Counted from the stretch's first letter, positions 26,715 to 33,961 are shown. The stretch is 51,816 nt of DNA from CAIKZD01 sp041675165 (GCA_041675165.1 JBAYUI010000005.1:1-51816); one strand, 5' to 3'. Numbers and translations are program-made. The notes: generated from the letters alone by a model not told the origin.

Positions 26715-26723
26715 TGTGGATAA
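26715..26723 (-). promoter_or_regulatory. Perfect DnaA box upstream of the T4SS promoter
   Basis: TTATCCACA on the minus strand, located about 42-50 bases upstream of the estimated T4SS transcription start and 65 bases before the divergent UbiA-like gene. The DnaA of this window has an intact DNA-binding signature, so binding is plausible. Confidence 0.6.
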
Positions 26724-26787
26724 CATAAATAAAAAAGATCCTCTTTCCATTTGCCTAAAAATGATAGCGCTGCTAGATTGATAATAT

Positions 26788-28413
26788 ATGGAAAAGGCGG
26801 AAAGAATGATCAAGCATTTATTGGAAAAAAGAGCCGACCTGCTCACTTGGCTGTCAGTTTTTTTGAGCGTGATTTTTTTACGCTCTTTTGTCGAGCAGTT
26901 TCTGGCCATTTCCACGCCACTGACAATTCTGGAAACGATAATGGAATTCATCCATAATTTATATTTCTTTTCCCTGTCAAGCCTTTTGATCTGGCTTTTT
27001 CTGAGCTTTATCATCAAGGTCAAACCGCAAAAATTATCCTATCTCCTCCTTTTTTCTTTGGTATTGGTCGTTATGCCGTCTTTTATGGATATGCTGAAGA
27101 CCCAAGGTGTAATATATTGGAGTTTCTATCTTCTGAGCAGTCCGAGCGATCTTTTCCAGCAATATATTTCTATTTTTGGACATCTGCCTTCCGGCGTGGT
27201 CTATTTCGGGACGAAAATAACTTTCATCCTCACGGTCTTTTGTGCGGCAATCTTGGTTTGGCTTACAACAAAAAGTGCCATAAGGACCTTTTTTGCCACG
27301 CTTGGAACATATTCAATTCTGTTCTTTATGGGGGCTTTTCCTTCCTTTTTCTATTATGGCTATACTTTCTTGACCAGAACGGGCAGGATAAGCGATGTCC
27401 ATTCTTTTGAAATTGCCAGTTTTTTCGGTTCTCCCAAACATATTTTCGGAGTAATCTTTCCCAGTTTCAAATATACTTTGGCGTACAAATTGGATTATAT
27501 TTATTTCATCTTTCTTCTTTGCCTCTTGTCTTGGATGTTTTGGCTCATCAGTCGTGAAAAATTTGTGGCAGTGGTGAAAAACCTGAGATTGCCCCAGATA
27601 ATCTATCACGCGGGGATGTTTTTCATCGGAATGGGCTTGGGTTTTTTGCAATATGGCCAAAATTTCCGACTAGACTTATTTTCAACCCTTTCCGTGGCGG
27701 TTCTGCTCGGCAGTATCTGTCTTTCTTGGATGGCATCTGTTGTGGTCAACGATATGAATGACTTTAGAATAGATGAGATTTCCAATCAAGATCGGCCCCT
27801 TCCCAAGAAAATATTCACGCTAGAGAAATATTCCCAATTCGGCTTGGCTTGCTTCGCGCTGGCCATTTTGGGCGGTTTGACGATCGGATTGCCTTTCGCC
27901 GTTCTTCTTCTGGTCTATCAAATCTTGGCTTGGTTCTATTCCGCCGCGCCTTATCGTCTCAAAAGATTTCCCTTTCTGGCGACTCTGATCAGCTCTTTTG
28001 CGTCATTATGCATCCTTTTCCTCGGGTATATCCTTGTTTCAAGCGACCAGACGCTGACGGGCCTGTCTTGGCGGATAATCATCTTGCTTATGCTTGCTTA
28101 TACGATTTCTCTGCCCATAAAAGATTTCAAAGATATTGAAGGTGATCGGGCGGACGGTGTTTGGACGGTGCCGGTCATCTTCGGCGAACGGAAAGGCCGT
28201 TTGATCGTGGCTACGAGCATTTTCATCTCCTATATGTTGTCGATTTTCTTCTTGAATGAGATGCGACTGTTCTTCTGGGCTTTGATTTTCGCGGCAGTGA
28301 CTTTTAAGGTGGTCACCAACGAAAAAATAAAACCCAGAGCATTACCGGCTTGGGTTTTGGGCATAGTTTCCATATATACTTTGATCTTGGTCCGAATAGT
28401 GTTTATGCGTTGA
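26788..28413 (+). CDS. UbiA-superfamily prenyltransferase with extra N-terminal membrane domain
   Basis: 541 residues. The C-terminal half is a UbiA-type intramembrane prenyltransferase: first Asp-rich motif VVNDMNDFRIDEISNQDRPL (NDxxD, then DRPL) around 320 and second motif PIKDFKDIEGDRADG near 440, with eight or so helices. Such enzymes attach a polyprenyl chain from a diphosphate to an acceptor (quinone ring, sugar, tetrapyrrole). The N-terminal 270 residues add about six further helices with no recognised motif, so the protein is almost twice the usual 290 residues. The acceptor is unknown. It ends overlapping the rsmA 3' end by 11 bases (convergent). Confidence 0.82.
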   Translation: MEKAERMIKHLLEKRADLLTWLSVFLSVIFLRSFVEQFLAISTPLTILETIMEFIHNLYFFSLSSLLIWLFLSFIIKVKPQKLSYLLLFSLVLVVMPSFMDMLKTQGVIYWSFYLLSSPSDLFQQYISIFGHLPSGVVYFGTKITFILTVFCAAILVWLTTKSAIRTFFATLGTYSILFFMGAFPSFFYYGYTFLTRTGRISDVHSFEIASFFGSPKHIFGVIFPSFKYTLAYKLDYIYFIFLLCLLSWMFWLISREKFVAVVKNLRLPQIIYHAGMFFIGMGLGFLQYGQNFRLDLFSTLSVAVLLGSICLSWMASVVVNDMNDFRIDEISNQDRPLPKKIFTLEKYSQFGLACFALAILGGLTIGLPFAVLLLVYQILAWFYSAAPYRLKRFPFLATLISSFASLCILFLGYILVSSDQTLTGLSWRIIILLMLAYTISLPIKDFKDIEGDRADGVWTVPVIFGERKGRLIVATSIFISYMLSIFFLNEMRLFFWALIFAAVTFKVVTNEKIKPRALPAWVLGIVSIYTLILVRIVFMR

Positions 28414-29191
28414 TCTTTTGTGACAGATCTTTCCAATCTTTTATGCTAAGCTCTTGCGCGCGGATCGTCGGAGCGAGGTTGGCCGTCTTGAGTTTTTCTC
28501 CTATGATTTTCTTGTCCAGCCGCAAACTGGCACTCAGATTGTTCGAGAGGGTTTTTCTTTTGGCGCCAAAGCCCGCCTTGACTGTCCGGAAAAAATTGTC
28601 AATTTCTTTTTTGTCAGGATTTTTTCCGGCCGGAACGATCCTGATGACGGCGCTGTCCACGGCCGGCACCGGCCAAAAAGATTTTCTGTCCACGTGGAAT
28701 AATATTTTTGGCGTGGCATAATATTGCACGCTGACAGAAAGGATGCTCATCTGTCCCGCGCTCGCGCAGATCCGCTCGGCCACTTCGCGTTGCACCATCA
28801 GGAGCATTTCTTGTGGCGGATATTTTGTTTCGAGGAAAAGCCGGATGATCGGTGAAGTGATATAGTACGGGATATTGGCAATGATTTTGTAGACTTGAAA
28901 ATTATTTTTTTTAATCAATTCAGGCAGATTTATTTCCATAATATCGGCATTGATAATTTCAGCCGTAGTATTGTTTTTGTAAATAAGCTTCAGCTCTTTC
29001 GCCAACACATCATCTTTCTCGACACAGATTACCTTCCCCGCTTTTTCGACCATCTTTTTTGTCAGAACGCCTTCTCCTGGTCCGATCTCCAGCACATTAT
29101 CGGCAGGAGTCAGACCGGCGGCGCGGATGATTTCTTCCAGTACCTCGTCGTCTCTTAAAAAATTTTGGCCGAGAGATTTTTTTGGTTGCAT
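28403..29191 (-). CDS. rsmA: 16S rRNA (A1518/A1519-N6)-dimethyltransferase
   Basis: KsgA/RsmA dimethylates two adjacent adenosines in helix 45 of 16S rRNA late in 30S assembly. The 262 residues show SLGQNFLRDDEVLEEIIRAA at the N-terminus, the SAM-binding motif VLEIGPGEGVLTKKM, the acidic ICVEKDD, and the catalytic motif IIANIPYYITSPIIRLFLE (N-x-P-Y). The C-terminal helical domain is complete. The gene stands alone, converging with the UbiA-like gene and followed upstream by the wall-protein gene. Confidence 0.95.
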   Translation of the reverse strand: MQPKKSLGQNFLRDDEVLEEIIRAAGLTPADNVLEIGPGEGVLTKKMVEKAGKVICVEKDDVLAKELKLIYKNNTTAEIINADIMEINLPELIKKNNFQVYKIIANIPYYITSPIIRLFLETKYPPQEMLLMVQREVAERICASAGQMSILSVSVQYYATPKILFHVDRKSFWPVPAVDSAVIRIVPAGKNPDKKEIDNFFRTVKAGFGAKRKTLSNNLSASLRLDKKIIGEKLKTANLAPTIRAQELSIKDWKDLSQKINA

Positions 29192-29229
29192 AATGTTGTG
29201 TCTGAATGATAATGATTACGCAGATTCAA

Positions 29230-30192
29230 CTAATTCAAGATCGGTTCGACTTTGACGCCGATAACGCCCGCGCCCAGTGACGCAATTTTAGCGAAAGCGA
29301 TTTTGTCCAAGTCGATGACGCGGCCTTTGCCTTGCGGGCCATAATCATTGATCTGGACGACCACTGATTTGCCGTTTTGGATATTGGTCACTTTGGCAAA
29401 GGCGCCCTTGGGAATGGTCGTCGAAGCGGCAAACAGTCCGCCTTGATAGGAATACCAAGTGCCTTGGCCGGTTGCCGCTTTCCCAAGCTGCATATACGTG
29501 CCATGTGTTTCTATTTGGGTTACAGGCTCTTGAGTTATCTTCGAATCCAGCATGACGCGCGAAATTTCCTTGCCGTTCTTGTAGGTGATCCTATATCTGA
29601 CTTCTTTCTTGCCAAGCTGTCCAGTCGTGGTTATTTTTTTTTCTTGCCAGCCCAGCTTGGCATCATTTTGCACGGCAGTCTTAAAGGCGACATCTTCTGC
29701 GCGGGTGATTTCTTCGATGTTTATCCTAGTTACGGTGATGAGCAAATTGTTTTGCAAGAGGGAATCGATTTCGGGGATGGTTTTGTCAAGTCGGGAAAGG
29801 GCTATCCCGTTCTCAGTGAGAGCTTCACGGACTGTTCGGCCAAGGGCATAAGTATCATTTGTTTTTCCATCAGCTGTGATTTTTATTTTGACCGCTCGCC
29901 GGATCTCTATGTGTGTTCCGGAATAAAGCCGCGTATCTTTGTCGGGAGTTATCTTATCATGTTCACCCAGGATCATTTTGTTTTCTTCCAAGAGCTCCGA
30001 AACAGTTTTGGCGGTCGTAGAGAGCTTGAAATTGGAACCATTATCATCGAGAGCTATCAGCTTGGCGGAATTTTCAAAATCAACAGTCCTTGCCGCATCG
30101 GAGAAGAAAGCAAAAACCTTAAAAGCGCAGAGAGTGAGTCCGATTATGATAAAAAACGTATAGTAGAATTTGTTTTTTTTAAGTAGGATCAT
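29230..30192 (-). CDS. DUF348/G5 wall protein with RlpA-like double-psi beta-barrel
   Basis: 320 residues with an N-terminal signal anchor (11-31, FFIIIGLTLCAFKVFAFF). Two DUF348-type units follow (AKTVSELLEENKMILGEHD and GRTVREALTENGIALSRLD), then a G5-type domain near 160-225 (EEITRAEDVAFKTAVQNDA, KEISRVMLDSKITQEP), and a C-terminal double-psi beta-barrel at about 240-318: GQGTWYSYQGGLFAAS, VVVQINDYGPQGKGRVIDLD. The first parts match YabE/RpfB wall proteins, while the barrel reads as RlpA-like (septal lytic transglycosylase family). The likely role is peptidoglycan remodelling outside the membrane. Confidence 0.85.
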   Translation of the reverse strand: MILLKKNKFYYTFFIIIGLTLCAFKVFAFFSDAARTVDFENSAKLIALDDNGSNFKLSTTAKTVSELLEENKMILGEHDKITPDKDTRLYSGTHIEIRRAVKIKITADGKTNDTYALGRTVREALTENGIALSRLDKTIPEIDSLLQNNLLITVTRINIEEITRAEDVAFKTAVQNDAKLGWQEKKITTTGQLGKKEVRYRITYKNGKEISRVMLDSKITQEPVTQIETHGTYMQLGKAATGQGTWYSYQGGLFAASTTIPKGAFAKVTNIQNGKSVVVQINDYGPQGKGRVIDLDKIAFAKIASLGAGVIGVKVEPILN

Positions 30193-30257
30193 TTAAAATT
30201 TTCAATGTTATAATAATCAATTGAAAATTAATTATTGGTAATTGATAATTTTTACAC
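30193..30257. repeat. AT-rich ATTGAAAATT-type filler
   Basis: A 65-base spacer made of overlapping, partly inverted words (TCAATTGAAAATTAATTA, GGTAATTGATAATT). It resembles the AT-rich fillers at 31801-31870 and 41424-41535. Confidence 0.4.
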
Positions 30258-31808
30258 CTATTCTGTCTTGAAGCGATATTGTACCGCTTCGGCGATGTGA
30301 GAAGGGGTGATGTTCTCTTCTCCTTCCAGATCGGCAATCGTTCGGGCGACTTTTATGATGCGATAATAGGCGCGTCCGGAGAGATGGAAATTGGAAACAG
30401 CGCGTCGCATCAGATCGGAACAGGCGTTGTCCAGGGGGCAGAATCTTTTGATCTGATCGCCTTCCATCTCGCTGTTAGAGATGGTGGTTCCGCCGGAAAA
30501 CCTTTCTTTTTGGATCGTGCGTGCTTTTTCAACCCGTTCACGGATGACCCGCGAGCTTTCCGCATTGGCGATCTGTGACAATTTCTCAAATTTGATGCGA
30601 GGCACTTCCACGTGCAGATCGATGCGGTCTAGGATCGGGCCAGAAATTCTTTGCTGATATTTTATGATTCCCGCCGGAGAGCAGGTACACGTCCTTTCCG
30701 GATCAGTTGAATTGCCGCAAGGGCAAGGATTCATAGCGGCGACAAGCGTGAAGCGCGCGGGAAATTCCAGCGTACCTTGGGCACGGGAAATAGTGATGAC
30801 TCCATCTTCCAATGGCTGGCGCAGATTTTCCAAGACTGAACGGGAAAATTCCGGAAATTCATCCAAGAAAAGGATCCCGCGATGAGACAGGCTGATTTCT
30901 CCGGGGCGGGGAAATGTCCCGCCGCCGACCAAAGATACGGCTGAAGCGCTGTGATGAGGAGAACGGAATTGCCTTTTGGTGATAAGGGAGGTGTTCCGGC
31001 GTAGTTGTCCGGCGATGGAAAAAATCTTGGTTACTTCCAAAGCTTCAGAAATGGTGAGGCGCGGTAGAATGGAAGCCATCGCCTTAGCAAGCAGTGTTTT
31101 GCCGCTCCCAGGGGGACCGTTCAAGATGACGTTATGTCCTCCCGCCGCGGCGATTTCCAAGGCACGTTTGGCGTGTTCTTGTCCCTTGACATAGGCCATA
31201 TCGGCCGTGCCATCATCATAAGAAAAAAGTTTTTCCAAATTTATCTTTTCGGCCGGAATGATCTTAGTTTCTCCGCTCAAATGACGGATGACTTCCGAAA
31301 GATGTTTGATCGGGAAAACCCGAATGCCTTCGATGACGGCTGCTTCAGCCACATTATCCTCCGGTACATAAAGTTCGCCGATACCCTTCTCTTTGGCCAA
31401 AATAGCCATAGGTAATACGCCTTTGACGCTTCTAACTTTCCCATCCAATGACAACTCCCCCAAAAATATTTTTCCTTCGAAATCGAAAGATATCTGTTTG
31501 GTAGCCAAAAGAAAACCGAGCGCGATGGGTAAATCATAAATGGGGCCTTCTTTTTTGAGGTCGGCGGGAGCCAGATTCACCGTCACGCGGCCGGCCCGGT
31601 GTGGCGGCTTGAAACCGGAATTGCGGATGGCCGCCCCGACACGATCTTTGGATTCTTTGACGGCCGTGTCGGGCAGACCAACGATATTGAAATGATGCAG
31701 ACCGGCCGAAACCGTGTCAGCTTCCACTTCAACCAATTCGCTTTTGAGCCCGAAAGTGGTGGCGGAAAAAACTTTAGAAGACACTTGAATAGAATTTTCA
31801 ATTTTCAA
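30258..31808 (-). CDS. comM: ComM/YifB family AAA ATPase (Mg-chelatase-like)
   Basis: 516 residues with the three parts of YifB/ComM. The N-terminal Lon-protease-like/ChlI-type domain (KVFSATTFGLKSELVEVEAD, HHFNIVGLPDTAVKESKDRV) comes first. The AAA+ core carries Walker A ILNGPPGSGKTLLAKAMAS at about 215-225, Walker B GILFLDEFPEF and the zinc-like CPCGNSTDPERTCTC. A Mg-chelatase C-terminal domain ends in QYRFKTE. ComM is a hexameric helicase that extends branch migration of incoming DNA during natural transformation. With a nearby T4SS-like operon this hints at DNA uptake, but the gene is widespread. Confidence 0.93.
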   Translation of the reverse strand: MKIENSIQVSSKVFSATTFGLKSELVEVEADTVSAGLHHFNIVGLPDTAVKESKDRVGAAIRNSGFKPPHRAGRVTVNLAPADLKKEGPIYDLPIALGFLLATKQISFDFEGKIFLGELSLDGKVRSVKGVLPMAILAKEKGIGELYVPEDNVAEAAVIEGIRVFPIKHLSEVIRHLSGETKIIPAEKINLEKLFSYDDGTADMAYVKGQEHAKRALEIAAAGGHNVILNGPPGSGKTLLAKAMASILPRLTISEALEVTKIFSIAGQLRRNTSLITKRQFRSPHHSASAVSLVGGGTFPRPGEISLSHRGILFLDEFPEFSRSVLENLRQPLEDGVITISRAQGTLEFPARFTLVAAMNPCPCGNSTDPERTCTCSPAGIIKYQQRISGPILDRIDLHVEVPRIKFEKLSQIANAESSRVIRERVEKARTIQKERFSGGTTISNSEMEGDQIKRFCPLDNACSDLMRRAVSNFHLSGRAYYRIIKVARTIADLEGEENITPSHIAEAVQYRFKTE

Positions 31809-31819
31809 TTTTCAATTTT

Positions 31820-31849
31820 TCTGGCTACGCCAGATCTGGCGTAGCCAGA
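31820..31849. repeat. 30-bp perfect palindrome in AT-rich filler
   Basis: TCTGGCTACGCCAGA at 31820-31834 and its exact reverse complement at 31835-31849 form an uninterrupted palindrome, flanked on both sides by CAATTTTCAATTTT-type repeats. The same design (short GC-rich hairpin in AT filler) recurs inside lspA and uvrD. Confidence 0.85.
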
Positions 31850-31950
31850 CAAAGAATTTTCAATTTTCAATTTTGAAATTAAAAAAGTTTAAAAATTTAC
31901 TCATTAAAACATTGGAAATTGATTAGAAATTAGAAATTCTTAATTTAGGA
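31850..31950. repeat. AT-rich dispersed repeat copy upstream of comM
   Basis: Holds TTCAATTTTCAATTTT and, at about 31913-31943, GAAATTGATTAGAAATTAG followed by AAATTCTTAATT. The latter matches, inverted and nearly identical, the segment after uvrD at 41430-41476, indicating a dispersed repeat family. Confidence 0.5.
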
Positions 31951-32475
31951 TCATAATTTATCTTTTTTAGATAGGCTTCTGGCTACGATCGCCATTGCTC
32001 CTATTGTAATATAAATATCGGCCAGATTGAAGACCGGCCAAAAGGGCAGGTCGATGAAGTCGATGACGCAGCCGAAACGCAGCCTGTCTAGGATATTAGA
32101 CACGGCGCCGGAAGCGACAAAGATTATTCCTGTTCGCAATAACCAATCACCAAGAAACAAGGAACAAACGAAATCCAATAACCAATCAGCAAAATATCTA
32201 AGTTTTTTAAATATTGAATTTTGTCCGCCAGCTGGCGGATTGAAATTTGCTCGTATCTTGTTTCTTGTATCCTGGTGATTGAAGAATAGCAGTAGACAGA
32301 TAATAATGGGTATTAGCAAGACAATCGGCCAATAAATCCTGATGCCGAATGCTATCCCCTGATTGCAAATATAAAATCCGCCTCGTGTGCGGATGATATA
32401 TTTAGAAAACTGGTCGATGAAAATCAAACCTGCAAACAGTGTTGTATGGATGTAGAGTCGATAGGTTGGAGTCAT
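31951..32475 (-). CDS. lspA: Lipoprotein signal peptidase (signal peptidase II) with repeat-derived insertion
   Basis: Aspartic membrane protease that cleaves prolipoprotein signal peptides. 174 residues from the ATG at 32475 (MTPTYRLYIH), 7 bases after the dksA stop; the longer frame into dksA is not used. Motifs: IDQFSKYII, CNQGIAFG, the first catalytic region SGAVSNILDRLRFGCVIDFI and the second VFNLADIYITIGA. Between TM2 and TM3 (about 62-112) lies an insertion including FNPPAGGQNSIFKK. Its DNA contains a 16-bp perfect palindrome and AATAACCAATCA-type repeats. Catalytic residues are intact, so the gene may still work. Confidence 0.85.
   Translation of the reverse strand: MTPTYRLYIHTTLFAGLIFIDQFSKYIIRTRGGFYICNQGIAFGIRIYWPIVLLIPIIICLLLFFNHQDTRNKIRANFNPPAGGQNSIFKKLRYFADWLLDFVCSLFLGDWLLRTGIIFVASGAVSNILDRLRFGCVIDFIDLPFWPVFNLADIYITIGAMAIVARSLSKKDKL
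32224..32239. repeat. 16-bp palindrome within lspA insertion
   Basis: TCCGCCAGCTGGCGGA is an exact palindrome in the middle of the repeat-like insertion (about 32140-32290) that encodes extra residues between lspA membrane helices 2 and 3. Flanks carry near-repeats AATAACCAATCACC and AATAACCAATCAGC. Confidence 0.85.
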
Positions 32476-32482
32476 TGTAAAA

Positions 32483-32839
32483 TTAGTTGCAAACGATGCA
32501 AGTTTTGGCACTGGGATTGGCCTGCAATCGGTCCAGCGGGATTTCCTTCTGGCAATTTTCGCAGAGGCCATAAGTGCCATTATCCATCCTCTCGAGCGCC
32601 TCAATGATGTCTTGCAACTTTTTCTCCAGCGTGCTTTCCACGCCCAGATTTTGGGTATATTGATCGACTTCGGTGGCATTGTCGTCCTTGTCTGTCCCGA
32701 TATCTTCAAAAGAAGTTTCATAATCCCCTTCTTCTTTGCCGACGGGACGGGCGATCTTTCCCAGATTGCTTTCCAATTCCGTTTTTTCTCTTTCAAGATC
32801 CGCTCTCAGTTCCTCCATAATTTTTTTGTCGATAGGCAT
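32483..32839 (-). CDS. DksA/TraR-family C4 zinc-finger protein
   Basis: 118 residues: an N-terminal coiled coil (about 5-40, MEELRADLEREKTELESNLG), a central acidic segment (EDIGTDKDDNATEVDQY) and a C-terminal four-cysteine finger (GLCENCQKEI then AKTCIVCN). DksA/TraR proteins insert into the RNA polymerase secondary channel and modulate rRNA and amino-acid promoters. The D-x-x-D-x-A tip of classical DksA is present in a similar acidic form but not identical, so the general family name is safer than DksA itself. It is co-transcribed with lspA downstream, a common pairing. Confidence 0.85.
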   Translation of the reverse strand: MPIDKKIMEELRADLEREKTELESNLGKIARPVGKEEGDYETSFEDIGTDKDDNATEVDQYTQNLGVESTLEKKLQDIIEALERMDNGTYGLCENCQKEIPLDRLQANPSAKTCIVCN

Positions 32840-32947
32840 TTTTTTAAAAGCTCAAAAATAATAAGCTACTATTTTCAAAGCTTGATAATTTTCTAAATTA
32901 TACTACAATTCTAGCAAAAAAACCGTCCAGTGTCCATTTATCGGGAA

Positions 32948-33328
32948 TCAAAGGCTTTCAATGTGCTTTATTTTGGCCTTTTTCGTCTCCAGATCGAGCC
33001 AGACTGAGAGGGCATCGAAACGATAATCCATTTCTTCTAACTTACGAAGGCGGATATAAGCGGCAGCAATCTTGGTCATGCGCAAGAGTTTCATACGGGT
33101 AATGTTTTCCTCCGGTAGCGTATCGATATATTTATTCAGCTCCCGAGTTTTTACTTCCGCAAAAACCAGCTCCTGCTTATCTTGAGCGATGATGTCAATC
33201 TCTCCTAATCGGCGGCCCAGCGCATTTTGAAAATTAGTATCCAGGATGTGATAGCCCTTGTTTTTCAGGTATCTGGCTGCCAATTTCTCGCCCAGATCGC
33301 CGAAATTTCGTTTTTGTGTAATAGTCAT
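32948..33328 (-). CDS. yraN: YraN/UPF0102 family endonuclease-like protein
   Basis: 126 residues from the ATG at 33328 (MTITQKRNFGDLGEKLAARY). An in-frame ATG 35 codons further upstream exists but gives a low-complexity, Tyr-rich leader unlike the family. Core motifs of the PD-(D/E)xK nuclease-like fold are present: GEKLAARYLKNKGYHIL, GRRLGEIDIIAQDKQELVFAEVKTR (E-x-D followed by EVK). The cellular role of YraN is poorly defined, with possible DNA processing. A perfect TATAAT at 33335-33340 (minus strand) ends 6 bases before the ATG, so the transcript is probably leaderless. Confidence 0.9.
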   Translation of the reverse strand: MTITQKRNFGDLGEKLAARYLKNKGYHILDTNFQNALGRRLGEIDIIAQDKQELVFAEVKTRELNKYIDTLPEENITRMKLLRMTKIAAAYIRLRKLEEMDYRFDALSVWLDLETKKAKIKHIESL

Positions 33329-33334
33329 ATATTC

Positions 33335-33340
33335 ATTATA
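33335..33340 (-). promoter_or_regulatory. -10 box of a leaderless yraN transcript
   Basis: TATAAT followed by six bases and the yraN ATG. Transcription would start at or next to the A of ATG. Confidence 0.45.
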
Positions 33341-33431
33341 ACTCAAATATATATAACTATAAATATGTTGATTAGATGTATAAAAATAAAAAGCATTCGT
33401 ACATTCGTATAAGTTCGTAATTTGTAAATAC

Positions 33432-33451
33432 AAAAAAACAGCCTCACGGCT
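33432..33451 (-). terminator. Terminator-like end of the non-coding RNA
   Basis: On the minus strand AGCC-GTGA-GGCT (GNRA-type loop) is followed by G and seven T. The stem is short (4 bp plus partial A-U pairs), so moderate strength only. Confidence 0.45.
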
Positions 33452-33842
33452 CTTCGTTAGAAATGAATTCTAGGTTGGAAACCGTGGGCGTTCAAGCGCC
33501 CGATAAAGAAAAATTATAGGCGGAACGCCCACAGCATTTTGTCTCACTAACACGTGGATCGGCAATCTTATAGCAAGTAGCCCGGGTGAGAGGCGTGTTG
33601 CAAGTTCGAGATTAGACAGATCGCGTGTATTTTATGTGCGACGTTGTGTTTGGCACTTTTCTGACTTTTATTAAGTGTCGTTTCTTCTGCCATCCTCTGG
33701 CATTTAGCCTTTGGATTTATAAAGAACTTTATTTTTTATTTTTTGTTTTTATTTTAATAAAAAATTTTTTGTTTTTGTTTTATGGTCTCCAAGGTCAGAA
33801 ATCTTGGAGCGGCTTCGATACATTGATCGAAACACTTGGACA

Positions 33843-33897
33843 GCAGAATAATTTTCAATCGCAAATAGGGGGAAATTGCGATTGAAAATTATTCTGC
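33843..33897 (-). repeat. 22-bp perfect inverted repeat with 11-nt loop
   Basis: Arms GCAGAATAATTTTCAATCGC plus AA (33843-33864) and the exact complement (33876-33897); the loop reads TTTCCCCCTAT on the minus strand. It is not followed by a T-run in either direction, so it is not an ordinary terminator. It would be the first stem of the RNA at 33430-33926. Confidence 0.85.
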
Positions 33898-33932
33898 CGT
33901 GTCTGAAAGGTTTTTAATGTTCTTGTAATCTC

Positions 33933-33961
33933 ATTATAGCAAGAAATTGGACAAAAGTCAA
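33933..33961 (-). promoter_or_regulatory. Consensus sigma-70 promoter of the non-coding RNA
   Basis: TTGACT (33961-33956), 17-base spacer, TATAAT (33938-33933) on the minus strand. The start point is estimated near 33926. No ORF follows. Confidence 0.65.

Larger units (their letters stand above)
33430..33926 (-). ncRNA. Probable structured non-coding RNA of about 500 nt, class unknown
   Basis: No coding frame fills this 720-base gap (33329-34153), yet it has a consensus promoter (33933-33961) and a terminator-like end (33432-33451) on the minus strand. In transcript order it holds a 22-bp perfect hairpin (33843-33897), a TTCGAT/ATCGAA hairpin (about 33812-33832) and CTCCAAG/CTTGGAG (about 33786-33810). 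An A-rich unpaired tract (about 33725-33780) and small stems TGCC/GGCA follow. TCTCAC/GTGAGA and a long stem GTGGGCGTT/AACGCCCAC (33484-33532) with an inner CGCC/GGCG come next, then TAGAA/TTCTA. I compared it by eye with tmRNA, RNase P, 6S and SRP RNA signatures and found none. Confidence 0.5.

Noticed and set aside
31801..31950. CRISPR array suggested by repeated CAATTTTC words
   Set aside because: Units are short, irregular and without spacers of constant length; no cas genes in the window.
32476..32796. Upstream extension of lspA reading frame
   Set aside because: It overlaps the dksA-like gene in another frame and adds a Lys/Arg/Trp-rich sequence unlike LspA; the ATG at 32475, 7 bases after the dksA stop, is clearly better.
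33625..33885. 86-residue ORF on the plus strand in the RNA region
   Set aside because: Phe/Leu-rich low-complexity product from T-rich DNA, opposite to the strong promoter; no ribosome binding site or family resemblance.
33430..33926. tmRNA, RNase P RNA, 6S RNA or SRP RNA at the RNA locus
   Set aside because: No tRNA-like 3' end with CCA, no tag ORF ending in Ala-Ala, no GAGGAAAGTCC element, no SRP GGAAG/GCAGC tip. A diverged form cannot be fully excluded by eye.
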